Origin: Acetatifactor sp.
Lineage (GTDB): Bacteria; Bacillota; Clostridia; Lachnospirales; Lachnospiraceae
Direction: 5' to 3'
Assembly (NCBI GenBank): GCA_016303085.1
Contig: JAEDMI010000018.1
Span: 1-19,609, forward strand
DNA: 19,609 nt
This document shows, piece after piece, positions 8,991-14,756 of the stretch (positions are counted from its first letter, which is position 1; each line of letters opens with the position of its first letter). The notes beneath the pieces were generated by a model, which did no database searches, was not told the origin of the DNA, and saw only the letters and a list, made by a program, of their open reading frames with translations. A program made the translations under genes and the position numbers.

Positions 8991-9743
8991 ATGCCATGGT
9001 GTCCGAAATGTAAAACGGAATATAGGGATGGGTTTCGGGTTTGCGCCGATTGCGGCAGTGAACTTGTTGCGGAGCAACCCATAGAGGAGCGGAAAGCTCC
9101 TCAGTGGGAGGCTGCCGGAGTAGATATTCCGGGTATGGAAGCTGCATCGTCATCTGAAGAGGAAACTGTTGAAGAAATACAGGGAGAGTCTGCAGAAAAC
9201 AGGGATGAAACGGAGGATGAAGGAGCGGAAAAAAGAAAGGGTGAATCATCAAAATCCGGAAAATCGGGAGGACTTTATCAGGACAGCTCCGAGAGAGCAA
9301 GTGAAAACAGGTCATCTGCATGGATCTTGCTGATTCTGGGTATCCTTGGTCTGATTGTTGTTGTGTTGGGAGCGACAGAGGTACTTCCCATTCACATGGG
9401 TAATTCCTATCTGTTCTATGGAGTCATGGGAGCCATTTTCATTTTGTTCGTGGTATCCGGTGTAGTGTCCATGAAGAATGCAAAATTTTTTGAAAAGAAA
9501 GCGGAGTCGGAAAATTCTCTTCGCACAACCCTTCTGGAGTGGTGCAGAGTAAATTTGGATGCAGCGGAAATAGACGGCAAAATCGGAGCTCAGGGAGTGT
9601 CTGAAGAGGTCTTGTATTTCAGAAGATTTTCTTATATCAAGGAAAAGATGAATCATCAGTTTGTAAATCTGGATCAGGGCTTTCTGGACAGATTGATTGA
9701 TGATTATGTGTATGACTCTGTATTTGAGGGTAAGTCCGAATGA
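8991..9743 (+). CDS. Zinc-ribbon protein with two membrane helices, unknown function
   Basis: This is an unrecognised 250-residue protein. A zinc ribbon with two CxxC pairs (Cys4, Cys7, Cys18, Cys21) is followed by a long acidic, Ser/Lys-rich linker (about 28-105) that is probably disordered. Two hydrophobic helices follow at about 110-129 and 140-160, joined by a short loop, so both termini should be cytoplasmic. The last 90 residues form a helical soluble tail with conserved-looking Trp184 and Cys185. An AGAAGGG site precedes ATG 8991. Its TGA overlaps the rlmH start by 4 bp (ATGA), which points to translational coupling. The opening of the protein resembles that of the zinc-ribbon protein at 5193, although the rest does not. 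It might sense or scaffold something at the membrane, but nothing in the sequence identifies a partner. Confidence 0.85.
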   Translation: MPWCPKCKTEYRDGFRVCADCGSELVAEQPIEERKAPQWEAAGVDIPGMEAASSSEEETVEEIQGESAENRDETEDEGAEKRKGESSKSGKSGGLYQDSSERASENRSSAWILLILGILGLIVVVLGATEVLPIHMGNSYLFYGVMGAIFILFVVSGVVSMKNAKFFEKKAESENSLRTTLLEWCRVNLDAAEIDGKIGAQGVSEEVLYFRRFSYIKEKMNHQFVNLDQGFLDRLIDDYVYDSVFEGKSE

Positions 9744-10219
9744 AGATTACCATAATCTGTGTGGGAAAAATAAAGGAAAAATTCTATCGGGACGCAGTTG
9801 CGGAATACGAAAAACGGCTCAGTAAATATTGTAAGACAGAAATCGTAGAGGTGGTTGACGAAAAGACACCGGAAGGTGCAAGCGAAGTCCTGGAAGAGCA
9901 GATTAAAGCGAAGGAAGGTCAGAGAATCCTGGAAAAAATAAAGGATGATGCCTATGTTTGTACTCTTGAGATAGGCGGGAAGAAGCTTTCTTCCGAGAAA
10001 CTGGCGGAGTGGATGGATAAACTGACTGTCAGCGGAATCAGCCATATCACTTTTGTCATCGGCGGTTCTCTTGGATTGCACGAGTCTGTATGTCGCCGGG
10101 CGGATATGCATTTGAGTTTCTCTGACATGACATTTCCCCACCAGCTGATGCGTGTGATTCTGACGGAACAAATATACCGGGCATTTCGGATTATCCATAG
10201 GGAACCGTATCACAAGTAG
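9740..10219 (+). CDS. rlmH: 23S rRNA (pseudouridine1915-N3)-methyltransferase RlmH
   Basis: This 159-residue SPOUT-family methyltransferase methylates pseudouridine 1915 in helix 69 of 23S rRNA, using SAM, on assembled 70S ribosomes. The knotted SAM site is represented by FVIGGSLGLHESV (105-117). The conserved C-terminus MTFPHQLMRVILTEQIYRAF...HREPYHK (130-159) is diagnostic, and the length is exactly that expected. It begins inside the stop of the preceding zinc-ribbon gene (ATGA overlap) and is followed by a hairpin at 10256-10283, so it is probably the last gene of the ftsK-fhs-nfn transcript. Base use matches its upstream neighbours and differs from the AT-rich gene that follows. Confidence 0.97.
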   Translation: MKITIICVGKIKEKFYRDAVAEYEKRLSKYCKTEIVEVVDEKTPEGASEVLEEQIKAKEGQRILEKIKDDAYVCTLEIGGKKLSSEKLAEWMDKLTVSGISHITFVIGGSLGLHESVCRRADMHLSFSDMTFPHQLMRVILTEQIYRAFRIIHREPYHK

Positions 10220-10238
10220 GGTAGGATGAAACCTCAGT

Positions 10239-10296
10239 ATAGTTAAAATTAATGGAAAGAGTGGCTGTTTTGGTCACTCTTTTAATAGTTAAAATT
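10239..10296 (+). repeat. 12-bp direct repeat flanking a hairpin
   Basis: ATAGTTAAAATT occurs at 10239-10250 and again, identically, at 10285-10296. The pair brackets the rlmH terminator-like hairpin. It lies at the boundary between normal and AT-rich sequence. It could be a duplication from an insertion or recombination, or chance in AT-rich DNA. Confidence 0.55.
10256..10283 (+). terminator. Probable intrinsic terminator after rlmH
   Basis: AAAGAGTG (10256-10263) and CACTCTTT (10275-10282) are perfect complements around an 11-nt loop, with a short T run at 10280-10283. The stem is 8 bp but not GC-rich and the T tract is short, so termination may be partial. The position, 37 bp after the rlmH stop, suits an operon end. 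Confidence 0.55.
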
Positions 10297-10313
10297 GCAA
10301 TAGAATCAATTAG

Positions 10314-10331
10314 ACAAATTTTTTAATTTGT
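10314..10331 (+). promoter_or_regulatory. AT-rich hairpin abutting the acetyltransferase ribosome site
   Basis: ACAAATT and AATTTGT form a 7-bp stem around TTTT and end directly against the AAGGAG at 10332-10337. With a single GC pair it is weak. It might modulate initiation or be a protein-binding palindrome. No good sigma-A promoter was found between here and rlmH. Confidence 0.3.
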
Positions 10332-10345
10332 AAGGAGAAAATATT

Positions 10346-10810
10346 GTGATTAGAATAGTTCAATTACAGGAACAAGAAGAAAAAAAGAAGGTAACAAGAG
10401 AAGTGTTAGAATCTCTTGAAGATTGGTTCGGGATTCCGGAAGCAAGAGAAGAATATATTACCAAGAGCGTTAATCAATTATTCTGGTGTGCTTATGATGA
10501 CGATAAAATCATTGGTTTTTTATACTTATATGAAACCGGAAAAGATACAGTCGAGTTATATGTTATGGGGGTCCGAAAAGAATATCACCGAAAGGGAATA
10601 GGAAGAGCTTTATTTAATGCGGCTTATGAATCTGCAAAGATAAATGGATATTCTTTTATTCAAGTTAAAACAGTACAAATGGGTAAGTATGAAGAATATG
10701 ACAATACAAATATGTTTTATTTGTCATTAGGGTTTAAGGAGTTCGAAATATTTCCAAATTTGTGGGATGAGTGGAATCCCTGCCAGGTGTATGTGATGTC
10801 AATAAAATGA
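10346..10810 (+). CDS. GNAT-family N-acetyltransferase
   Basis: This 154-residue protein has the GNAT acetyl-CoA-binding motif A, GVRKEYHRKGIGRALF (75-90), where RKGIGRA holds the pyrophosphate loop. Beta strands on either side (KIIGFLYLYE and YSFIQVKTVQ) complete the fold. WFGIPEA (27-33) near the start and LWDEWNPCQVYVMSI at the end mark a subfamily common in Firmicutes whose acceptor substrate I cannot name. Translation starts at GTG 10346 with AAGGAG at 10332-10337, 8 nt upstream. The gene is conspicuously AT-rich: hand counting seven 60-base rows gives about 34% G+C, against about half or more in sampled rows of rlmH and nth. It separates two housekeeping genes and is flanked by hairpins and a direct repeat, so recent acquisition is a reasonable inference. 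It could act on a small toxic molecule, a polyamine or a protein N-terminus. Confidence 0.9.
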   Translation: MIRIVQLQEQEEKKKVTREVLESLEDWFGIPEAREEYITKSVNQLFWCAYDDDKIIGFLYLYETGKDTVELYVMGVRKEYHRKGIGRALFNAAYESAKINGYSFIQVKTVQMGKYEEYDNTNMFYLSLGFKEFEIFPNLWDEWNPCQVYVMSIK

Positions 10811-10829
10811 ATCCTAATTTGTTAAACTG

Positions 10830-10860
10830 ACAGATGTAAAATCCATTGAAAATCTGTTTT
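10830..10860 (+). terminator. Weak terminator-like hairpin after the acetyltransferase
   Basis: ACAGAT (10830-10835) pairs with ATCTGT (10852-10857), followed by TTT. The stem is only 6 bp with a 16-nt loop, and it overlaps the -35 proposed for nth. Kept at low confidence because a terminator is expected here and nothing better is visible. Confidence 0.3.
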
Positions 10861-10874
10861 AATTAACTTATAGT
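10846..10874 (+). promoter_or_regulatory. Likely sigma-A promoter for nth
   Basis: TTGAAA (10846-10851), a 17-bp spacer and TATAGT (10869-10874) match the sigma-A consensus at 5/6 and 5/6. The start would be near 10881. That places a small GC-rich hairpin (TCCGGC/GCCGGA, 10877-10894) at the very 5' end of the transcript. Confidence 0.6.
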
Positions 10875-10943
10875 TTTCCGGCGGGAAGGCCGGAGCAAAT
10901 GAAGCAGGAATGAAATCTTGATAGAAAACGAGGAACAGAGGAA

Positions 10944-11579
10944 ATGACGAAGAAACAGAGAGCGTTGGAAATCATTAAGAGGCTGAAGGCGGAATATCCT
11001 GACACGGACTGCACCCTGGAATACGACCAGGCATGGAAGCTGCTCGTCAGCGTCCGGCTTGCGGCGCAATGTACCGATGCAAGGGTGAACGTGGTGGTGG
11101 AAAAGTTGTATGAAAAGTTTCCCGACGTAAATGCTTTGGCGGAGGCACCGGTGGAGGAAATTGAGGAAATTGTGCATCCCTGCGGGTTAGGAAAGAGCAA
11201 GGCAAGAGATATCAGTGCCTGTATGAAAAGACTGCGAGATGAATATAACGGCAAAGTGCCTGATGATTTTGACAAGCTGCTGGACCTGCCCGGCGTGGGA
11301 AGAAAGAGCGCAAACCTGATTATGGGAGATGTATTCGGAAAGCCTGCCATTGTCACGGACACACACTGTATCCGTCTAGTGAACCGTATGGGACTTGTGG
11401 ACGGTATCAAGGAGCCTGCAAAGGTGGAGAAGGAGCTGTGGAAGCTGATTCCGCCGGAGGAGGGAAACGATTTCTGTCATAGGCTGGTTGACCACGGCCG
11501 GGCAGTGTGTACTGCAAGAACCAACCCCTATTGTGACAGGTGCTGCCTGCAGGATATCTGTAAAAAGGTGGGAGTGTAA
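10944..11579 (+). CDS. nth: Endonuclease III (DNA glycosylase/AP lyase)
   Basis: This 211-residue base-excision repair enzyme removes oxidised pyrimidines and cleaves the abasic site. The helix-hairpin-helix LPGVGRKSAN (115-124) carries the catalytic Lys121, and VTDTH (137-141) carries the catalytic Asp139. The C-terminal [4Fe-4S] loop uses Cys189, Cys197, Cys200 and Cys206. The spacing is C-x7-C-x2-C-x5-C, one residue longer in the first gap than the classical C-x6-C-x2-C-x5-C of E. coli Nth; I believe this is a lineage variant, not damage. The ATG at 10944 is preceded by AGAGGA close by and AGGA further up. It appears to have its own promoter and to be transcribed separately from rlmH. Confidence 0.96.
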   Translation: MTKKQRALEIIKRLKAEYPDTDCTLEYDQAWKLLVSVRLAAQCTDARVNVVVEKLYEKFPDVNALAEAPVEEIEEIVHPCGLGKSKARDISACMKRLRDEYNGKVPDDFDKLLDLPGVGRKSANLIMGDVFGKPAIVTDTHCIRLVNRMGLVDGIKEPAKVEKELWKLIPPEEGNDFCHRLVDHGRAVCTARTNPYCDRCCLQDICKKVGV

Positions 11580-11584
11580 TATAC

Positions 11585-11672
11585 AAGGAAGCTGAGAATT
11601 ACATAAAGAATCAAGGAATGCGCAGATTTTGGGGTAAAGGAAGCCGAGAATTACAAAAAGAATCGGAGAATG
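11585..11672 (+). repeat. 36-nt imperfect direct repeat, two copies
   Basis: Positions 11585-11620 and 11637-11672 align over 36 nt without gaps and with five mismatches, at an offset of 52 nt. Both copies read AAGGAAGC.GAGAATTACA at their left ends. The offset is not a multiple of three and no credible reading frame covers both, so this is probably noncoding. The rest of the stretch between nth and the next gene (11580-11776) shows no other feature apart from a possible promoter near 11709-11735. Confidence 0.75.
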
Positions 11673-11708
11673 AGAGGATATGACGGTGGGAACCGGGAAA
11701 GTTTGGTG

Positions 11709-11735
11709 CACAAAGGAATGTGTTTGCATAAACTA
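11709..11735 (+). promoter_or_regulatory. Possible sporulation sigma-K/sigma-E type promoter
   Basis: CATAAACTA at 11727-11735 fits the sigma-K -10 pattern CATAnnnTA, and its first eight bases fit the sigma-E -10 with one mismatch. An AC-containing element (CACA, 11709-11712) lies about 15 nt upstream. It precedes a spore-lytic-type gene, where such a promoter is expected. The match is short, so this is tentative. Confidence 0.3.
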
Positions 11736-11776
11736 TAGTGATGTATCCGATTTTTTTGTATGAAATGAGGCAAAGA

Positions 11777-12913
11777 ATGGAAATCTATGTGGTACAGCCC
11801 GGTGATACCATTGACAGTATTGCATTGACGTTGGGAGTCAGTGCAGAACAGTTGATTTATGACAATCAGTTGATTTATCCTTATGAGCTTGCCGTGGGGC
11901 AGGCTCTTTTAGTGGACAAAAATATGAGAAATGCCACGCGGGCAATTTCAGTCAGCGGCTATGCTTACCCGTTTATCAGTCCGTGGGTACTGGAGCAGAC
12001 TCTGCCTTTTTTGTCGGAGTTGCCGATTTTTTCCTATGGATTTACCGCGGAAGGAGAACTTCTGCCACCTGCTTACGGTGATGATACATGGATGATTGCG
12101 GAAGCTCTGCGTTTTGGAACACAGCCTATATTAACATTGACGCCCTTCGGCCCGGACGGTAGTTTTAACAATCGCCTGATCAATTCGGTGGTGAATAATG
12201 AAACATAAAAAAATAACCTGATTCAGAACCTTTTGGAGACCATGGGTGAGAAGGGATATGAAGGGGTTGACATTGATTTTGAATATATATTAGCTTCGGA
12301 CAGAGATGCCTTTACCGCTTTTGTGTGGGAGGTTGCGGAGACCATGCGTGCCAACGGTTATCATACCTCTGTGGCACTGGCACCGAAAACTTCCTCCGAC
12401 CAGCCGGGACTTCTGTATGAGGGGAAGGATTACCGGGCGCTTGGGGAGGCGGCAGACCATGTACTTCTTATGACCTACGAGTGGGGTTACACCTACGGAC
12501 CGCCTATGGCTGTAGCGCCCATCCATCAGGTGCGGAGGGTGGTGGAGTATGCTCTGACGCAAATTCCGGCAGAGAAAATTGATTTAGGTATTCCAAACTA
12601 CGGTTATGATTGGCCTCTGCCGTATGTGAGAGGAGTCACAAAAGCAGCCACTGTCAATAATATTCAGGCAGTTCGAATTGCCATAGCTTACGGTGTTGCC
12701 ATACAGTTTGATGAACTGTCACAAAGCCCGTTCTTTACCTATAACACAGAGGGAACAGAACATGAAGTCTGGTTTGAGGATGTAAGAAGTCTGCAGGCAA
12801 AGTTTAACCTAATCAAGGAATATAGTCTGCGGGGCTGTGGTTACTGGCAGATTATGCAGTGGTTTCGTGCAAACTGGCTGCTCTTGAGGGATAATTTTTA
12901 CATTTTGAAATAG
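11777..12913 (+). pseudogene. LysM-GH18 spore cortex hydrolase (SleL/YaaH-like), interrupted by in-frame TAA
   Basis: A continuous reading frame encodes one N-terminal LysM domain (about residues 1-47, YVVQPGDTIDSIA) and a GH18 barrel typical of SleL/YaaH glucosaminidases that degrade spore cortex during germination. A single TAA at 12206-12208 splits it after 143 codons. The frame is otherwise open and homologous on both sides: the upstream part ends FNNRLINSVVNNET and the downstream part resumes KNNLIQNLLETMGEKGYEGV. The GH18 catalytic signature DIDFE (residues 165-169, Glu codon at 12281) lies after the stop, so the truncated product cannot be catalytic. The downstream part could only start weakly, at TTG 12233 or ATG 12242. 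The start at ATG 11777 is chosen because it gives the family N-terminus MEIYVVQPGDT with AGG 6 nt upstream; GTG 11738 and ATG 11765 are alternatives. The cause could be a genuine nonsense mutation or a sequencing error. Confidence 0.85.
12206..12208 (+). other. In-frame ochre codon disrupting the GH18 gene
   Basis: TAA sits in the same frame as the codons before and after it, so no frameshift is needed to join the two halves. It is followed directly by A residues: the run 12207-12213 is seven A. The run overlaps the stop itself, so slippage on it could not rescue the frame. Confidence 0.85.
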
Positions 12914-12935
12914 AAGTTGTTTCAGGAACTCTATG

Positions 12936-12965
12936 TTGATAAAGAAGATTTTCATGTGCTAAAAT
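12936..12965 (+). promoter_or_regulatory. Sigma-A promoter for pdp, extended -10
   Basis: TTGATA (12936-12941), an 18-bp spacer and TAAAAT (12960-12965) form the core. TGC directly before the -10 adds an extended -10 element. The predicted start near 12972 leaves a purine-rich leader of about 77 nt before pdp. Confidence 0.65.
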
Positions 12966-12984
12966 AGAAGCAGAAATTAAACAT

Positions 12985-13008
12985 AGAAAAAATGATAGAA
13001 AAAATGAT
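12985..13008 (+). repeat. 12-bp tandem repeat, two copies, in the pdp leader
   Basis: AGAAAAAATGAT is repeated exactly at 12985-12996 and 12997-13008, with a partial third copy following. Each copy contains an ATG in the pdp frame (12992 and 13004), but neither has a ribosome site. Confidence 0.7.
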
Positions 13009-13034
13009 AGAAAAGAAATTAAATACAAAAAATC

Positions 13035-13041
13035 GGAGGGG
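13035..13041 (+). promoter_or_regulatory. Ribosome binding site that fixes the pdp start
   Basis: GGAGGGG lies 7 nt before ATG 13049. It favours this start, giving the family N-terminus MRMYDIIMKK, over the in-frame ATGs at 12992 and 13004. Confidence 0.8.
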
Positions 13042-13048
13042 TAATGCA

Positions 13049-14353
13049 ATGAGAATGTACGACATTATCATGAAAAAGCGAAACGGCGGGGAACTGACAA
13101 AGGAGGAAATCAGATTTTTCATTGAGGGTTACACAAAAGGGGATATCCCGGATTATCAGGTTTCGGCGTTGATGATGGCTATTTATTTTCAAAAGATGAC
13201 AGAGAGGGAGACTTATGAACTTACCATGGCAATGGCAGACAGCGGTGAAAGACTGGATTTATCTGCCATTCACGGAATCAAGGTGGACAAGCACAGCACG
13301 GGAGGCGTCGGAGACAAGACCTCGCTTGCCTTGACACCCATGGTTGCCGCCTGCGGTATTCCTGTTGCAAAGATGAGCGGAAGGGGACTGGGCCATACCG
13401 GAGGAACCATTGATAAGTTGGAGAGTTTTCCGGGCTTTTCCACAGCGCTTACGACAGAACAGTTTATAGAAAACGTAAACATAATCGGTATAGCCATTAT
13501 GGGACAAACCGCGGATTTGGCTCCGGCGGACAAGAAACTGTATGCACTTCGGGATGTGACGGCGACTGTGGATAACATGTCTCTGATTGCCAGCTCCATC
13601 ATGAGTAAGAAACTGGCAGCGGGAGCAGATGCCATTGTCCTGGATGTGAAGACCGGAAGCGGTGCCTTTATGAAGAATGAGCAGGATGCAAAAGCACTTG
13701 CTGAGGAGATGGTAAAAATCGGAAAAAATGCGGGAAGAAAGACCATTGCCGTGATTTCCGATATGGACCAGCCGCTGGGGTATGCCGTGGGTAATGCGCT
13801 GGAGGTGGAAGAGGCTATAGAAACGTTGAAAGGGAAAGGCCCGGAGGACTTTGTGGAGCTTTGCCTGACGTTGGGAAGCCGGATGCTTCTTGCCGGAGGG
13901 AAAACAGATACTGCGGAGGAAGCTGTGGAGATGCTGAAACGCGTGATTGAGGATGGCAGTGCACTGAAAAAGCTGGCAGAGTTTGTAAAAACCCAGGGTG
14001 GAGATGAGACACTTGTCTACCATCCGGAGTTGTTGCCAAAGGCTTCCGTTCAAAAAGAAGTTCTTTCACCAAGGGAAGGTTATATCAGCAGAATTATCTG
14101 CGACGAAGTGGGAATCTGCTCCTTGATTCTGGGAGGCGGAAGAGAGACTAAGGAGAGTGAAATTGACCTTTCGGTAGGGCTTGTGCTTCAAAAGAAGGTG
14201 GGAGATTATGTAAAAGCGGGGGAGATACTTGCCGTCATTCATGCCAATGATGAAGACAAGGCGAAAGAAGCGGAGAGGCGTTTGCTGGCAGCTTATACTA
14301 TCGGTGATGAAAAACCTGAAAAGCAGCCTTTCATCAAAGCAATTGTTCAGTGA
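13049..14353 (+). CDS. pdp: Pyrimidine-nucleoside phosphorylase
   Basis: This 434-residue cytoplasmic salvage enzyme cleaves uridine, thymidine and deoxyuridine with phosphate to give the free base and (deoxy)ribose-1-phosphate. The phosphate-binding motif KHSTGGVGDKTS (81-92) and the family signature SGRGLGHTGGTIDKLE (110-125) are intact. The central VKTGSGAFMK and a C-terminal alpha/beta domain complete the dimeric transferase. The KHSTGGVGDK form and the length favour the Firmicute pyrimidine-nucleoside phosphorylase over DeoA thymidine phosphorylase, although DeoA is a close relative. The first 19 codons of the longer frame from 12992 are low-complexity (MIEKMIEKK) and are excluded. A promoter lies upstream, and no clear terminator separates it from yqfC 58 bp later. 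No other nucleoside-salvage gene is in the window. Confidence 0.95.
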   Translation: MRMYDIIMKKRNGGELTKEEIRFFIEGYTKGDIPDYQVSALMMAIYFQKMTERETYELTMAMADSGERLDLSAIHGIKVDKHSTGGVGDKTSLALTPMVAACGIPVAKMSGRGLGHTGGTIDKLESFPGFSTALTTEQFIENVNIIGIAIMGQTADLAPADKKLYALRDVTATVDNMSLIASSIMSKKLAAGADAIVLDVKTGSGAFMKNEQDAKALAEEMVKIGKNAGRKTIAVISDMDQPLGYAVGNALEVEEAIETLKGKGPEDFVELCLTLGSRMLLAGGKTDTAEEAVEMLKRVIEDGSALKKLAEFVKTQGGDETLVYHPELLPKASVQKEVLSPREGYISRIICDEVGICSLILGGGRETKESEIDLSVGLVLQKKVGDYVKAGEILAVIHANDEDKAKEAERRLLAAYTIGDEKPEKQPFIKAIVQ

Positions 14354-14411
14354 CAGGATGCGTGATAACAGTGCCAGGCATAGTTTTCAGACTGCATTAA
14401 TATATTAGAGC

Positions 14412-14696
14412 ATGAAGAAGAACAACAGTAACCGCAGTCAAAAAAAAGAAGCATTGGTAGAGTCTCTGAACCTGCCTAAGGATATCTGTATGGGTGCCAT
14501 AAGGGTTACTCTGACAGGCTCTCATGAGGCATGGATTGAGAATTACAGGGGTATTCTGGAATATACGGGGGAACTTATTCTGCTACAGGGTAAGACATGT
14601 CAGGTATGCTTTGAGGGAACCGGTCTTTCCATTGACTACTATACAAATGAAGATATGAAAATAAGCGGCTGTATTACATGTGTCAGATACCAGTAA
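14412..14696 (+). CDS. yqfC: Sporulation protein YqfC (YabP/YqfC family)
   Basis: This is a 94-residue small beta-rich protein. The central region, VTLTGSHEAWIENYRGILEYTGELILL, is characteristic of the YabP/YqfC family, whose members are needed for sporulation but have no known biochemical activity. The length matches YqfC. yqfD follows 60 bp later and phoH after that, the order seen in Bacillus, which makes YqfC more likely than YabP. The ribosome site before ATG 14412 is poor (AGAG at 14407). In B. subtilis the yqfCD pair is under sigma-E in the mother cell. Here a GCATAGT element at 14378 resembles a sigma-E -35, but no well-spaced -10 follows, so that regulation is not shown by the sequence. 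Confidence 0.88.
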   Translation: MKKNNSNRSQKKEALVESLNLPKDICMGAIRVTLTGSHEAWIENYRGILEYTGELILLQGKTCQVCFEGTGLSIDYYTNEDMKISGCITCVRYQ

Positions 14697-14756
14697 AATT
14701 GCTTGTAAGAAAGAATGAAGCCGCCGGTATGTGTGGAAGATGGAAGAGGGTAAGCC

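Noticed and set aside
11618..11683. A 21-codon frame starting MRRFWGKG in the nth-GH18 gap
   Set aside because: No spaced ribosome site, low-complexity product, and it runs through only the second copy of a noncoding direct repeat.
12207..12213. Seven-A run at the GH18 stop as a programmed or transcriptional slippage site
   Set aside because: The two halves are already in the same frame, and the TAA uses the first two bases of the run, so changing run length cannot remove the stop.
12992..13048. Longer pdp start at 12992
   Set aside because: It adds a low-complexity MIEKMIEKK extension without a ribosome site, while ATG 13049 has GGAGGGG at ideal spacing and the family N-terminus.
14378..14406. 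Sigma-E promoter before yqfC
   Set aside because: GCATAGT resembles the -35, but the best -10-like sequences are either badly spaced or poor matches.
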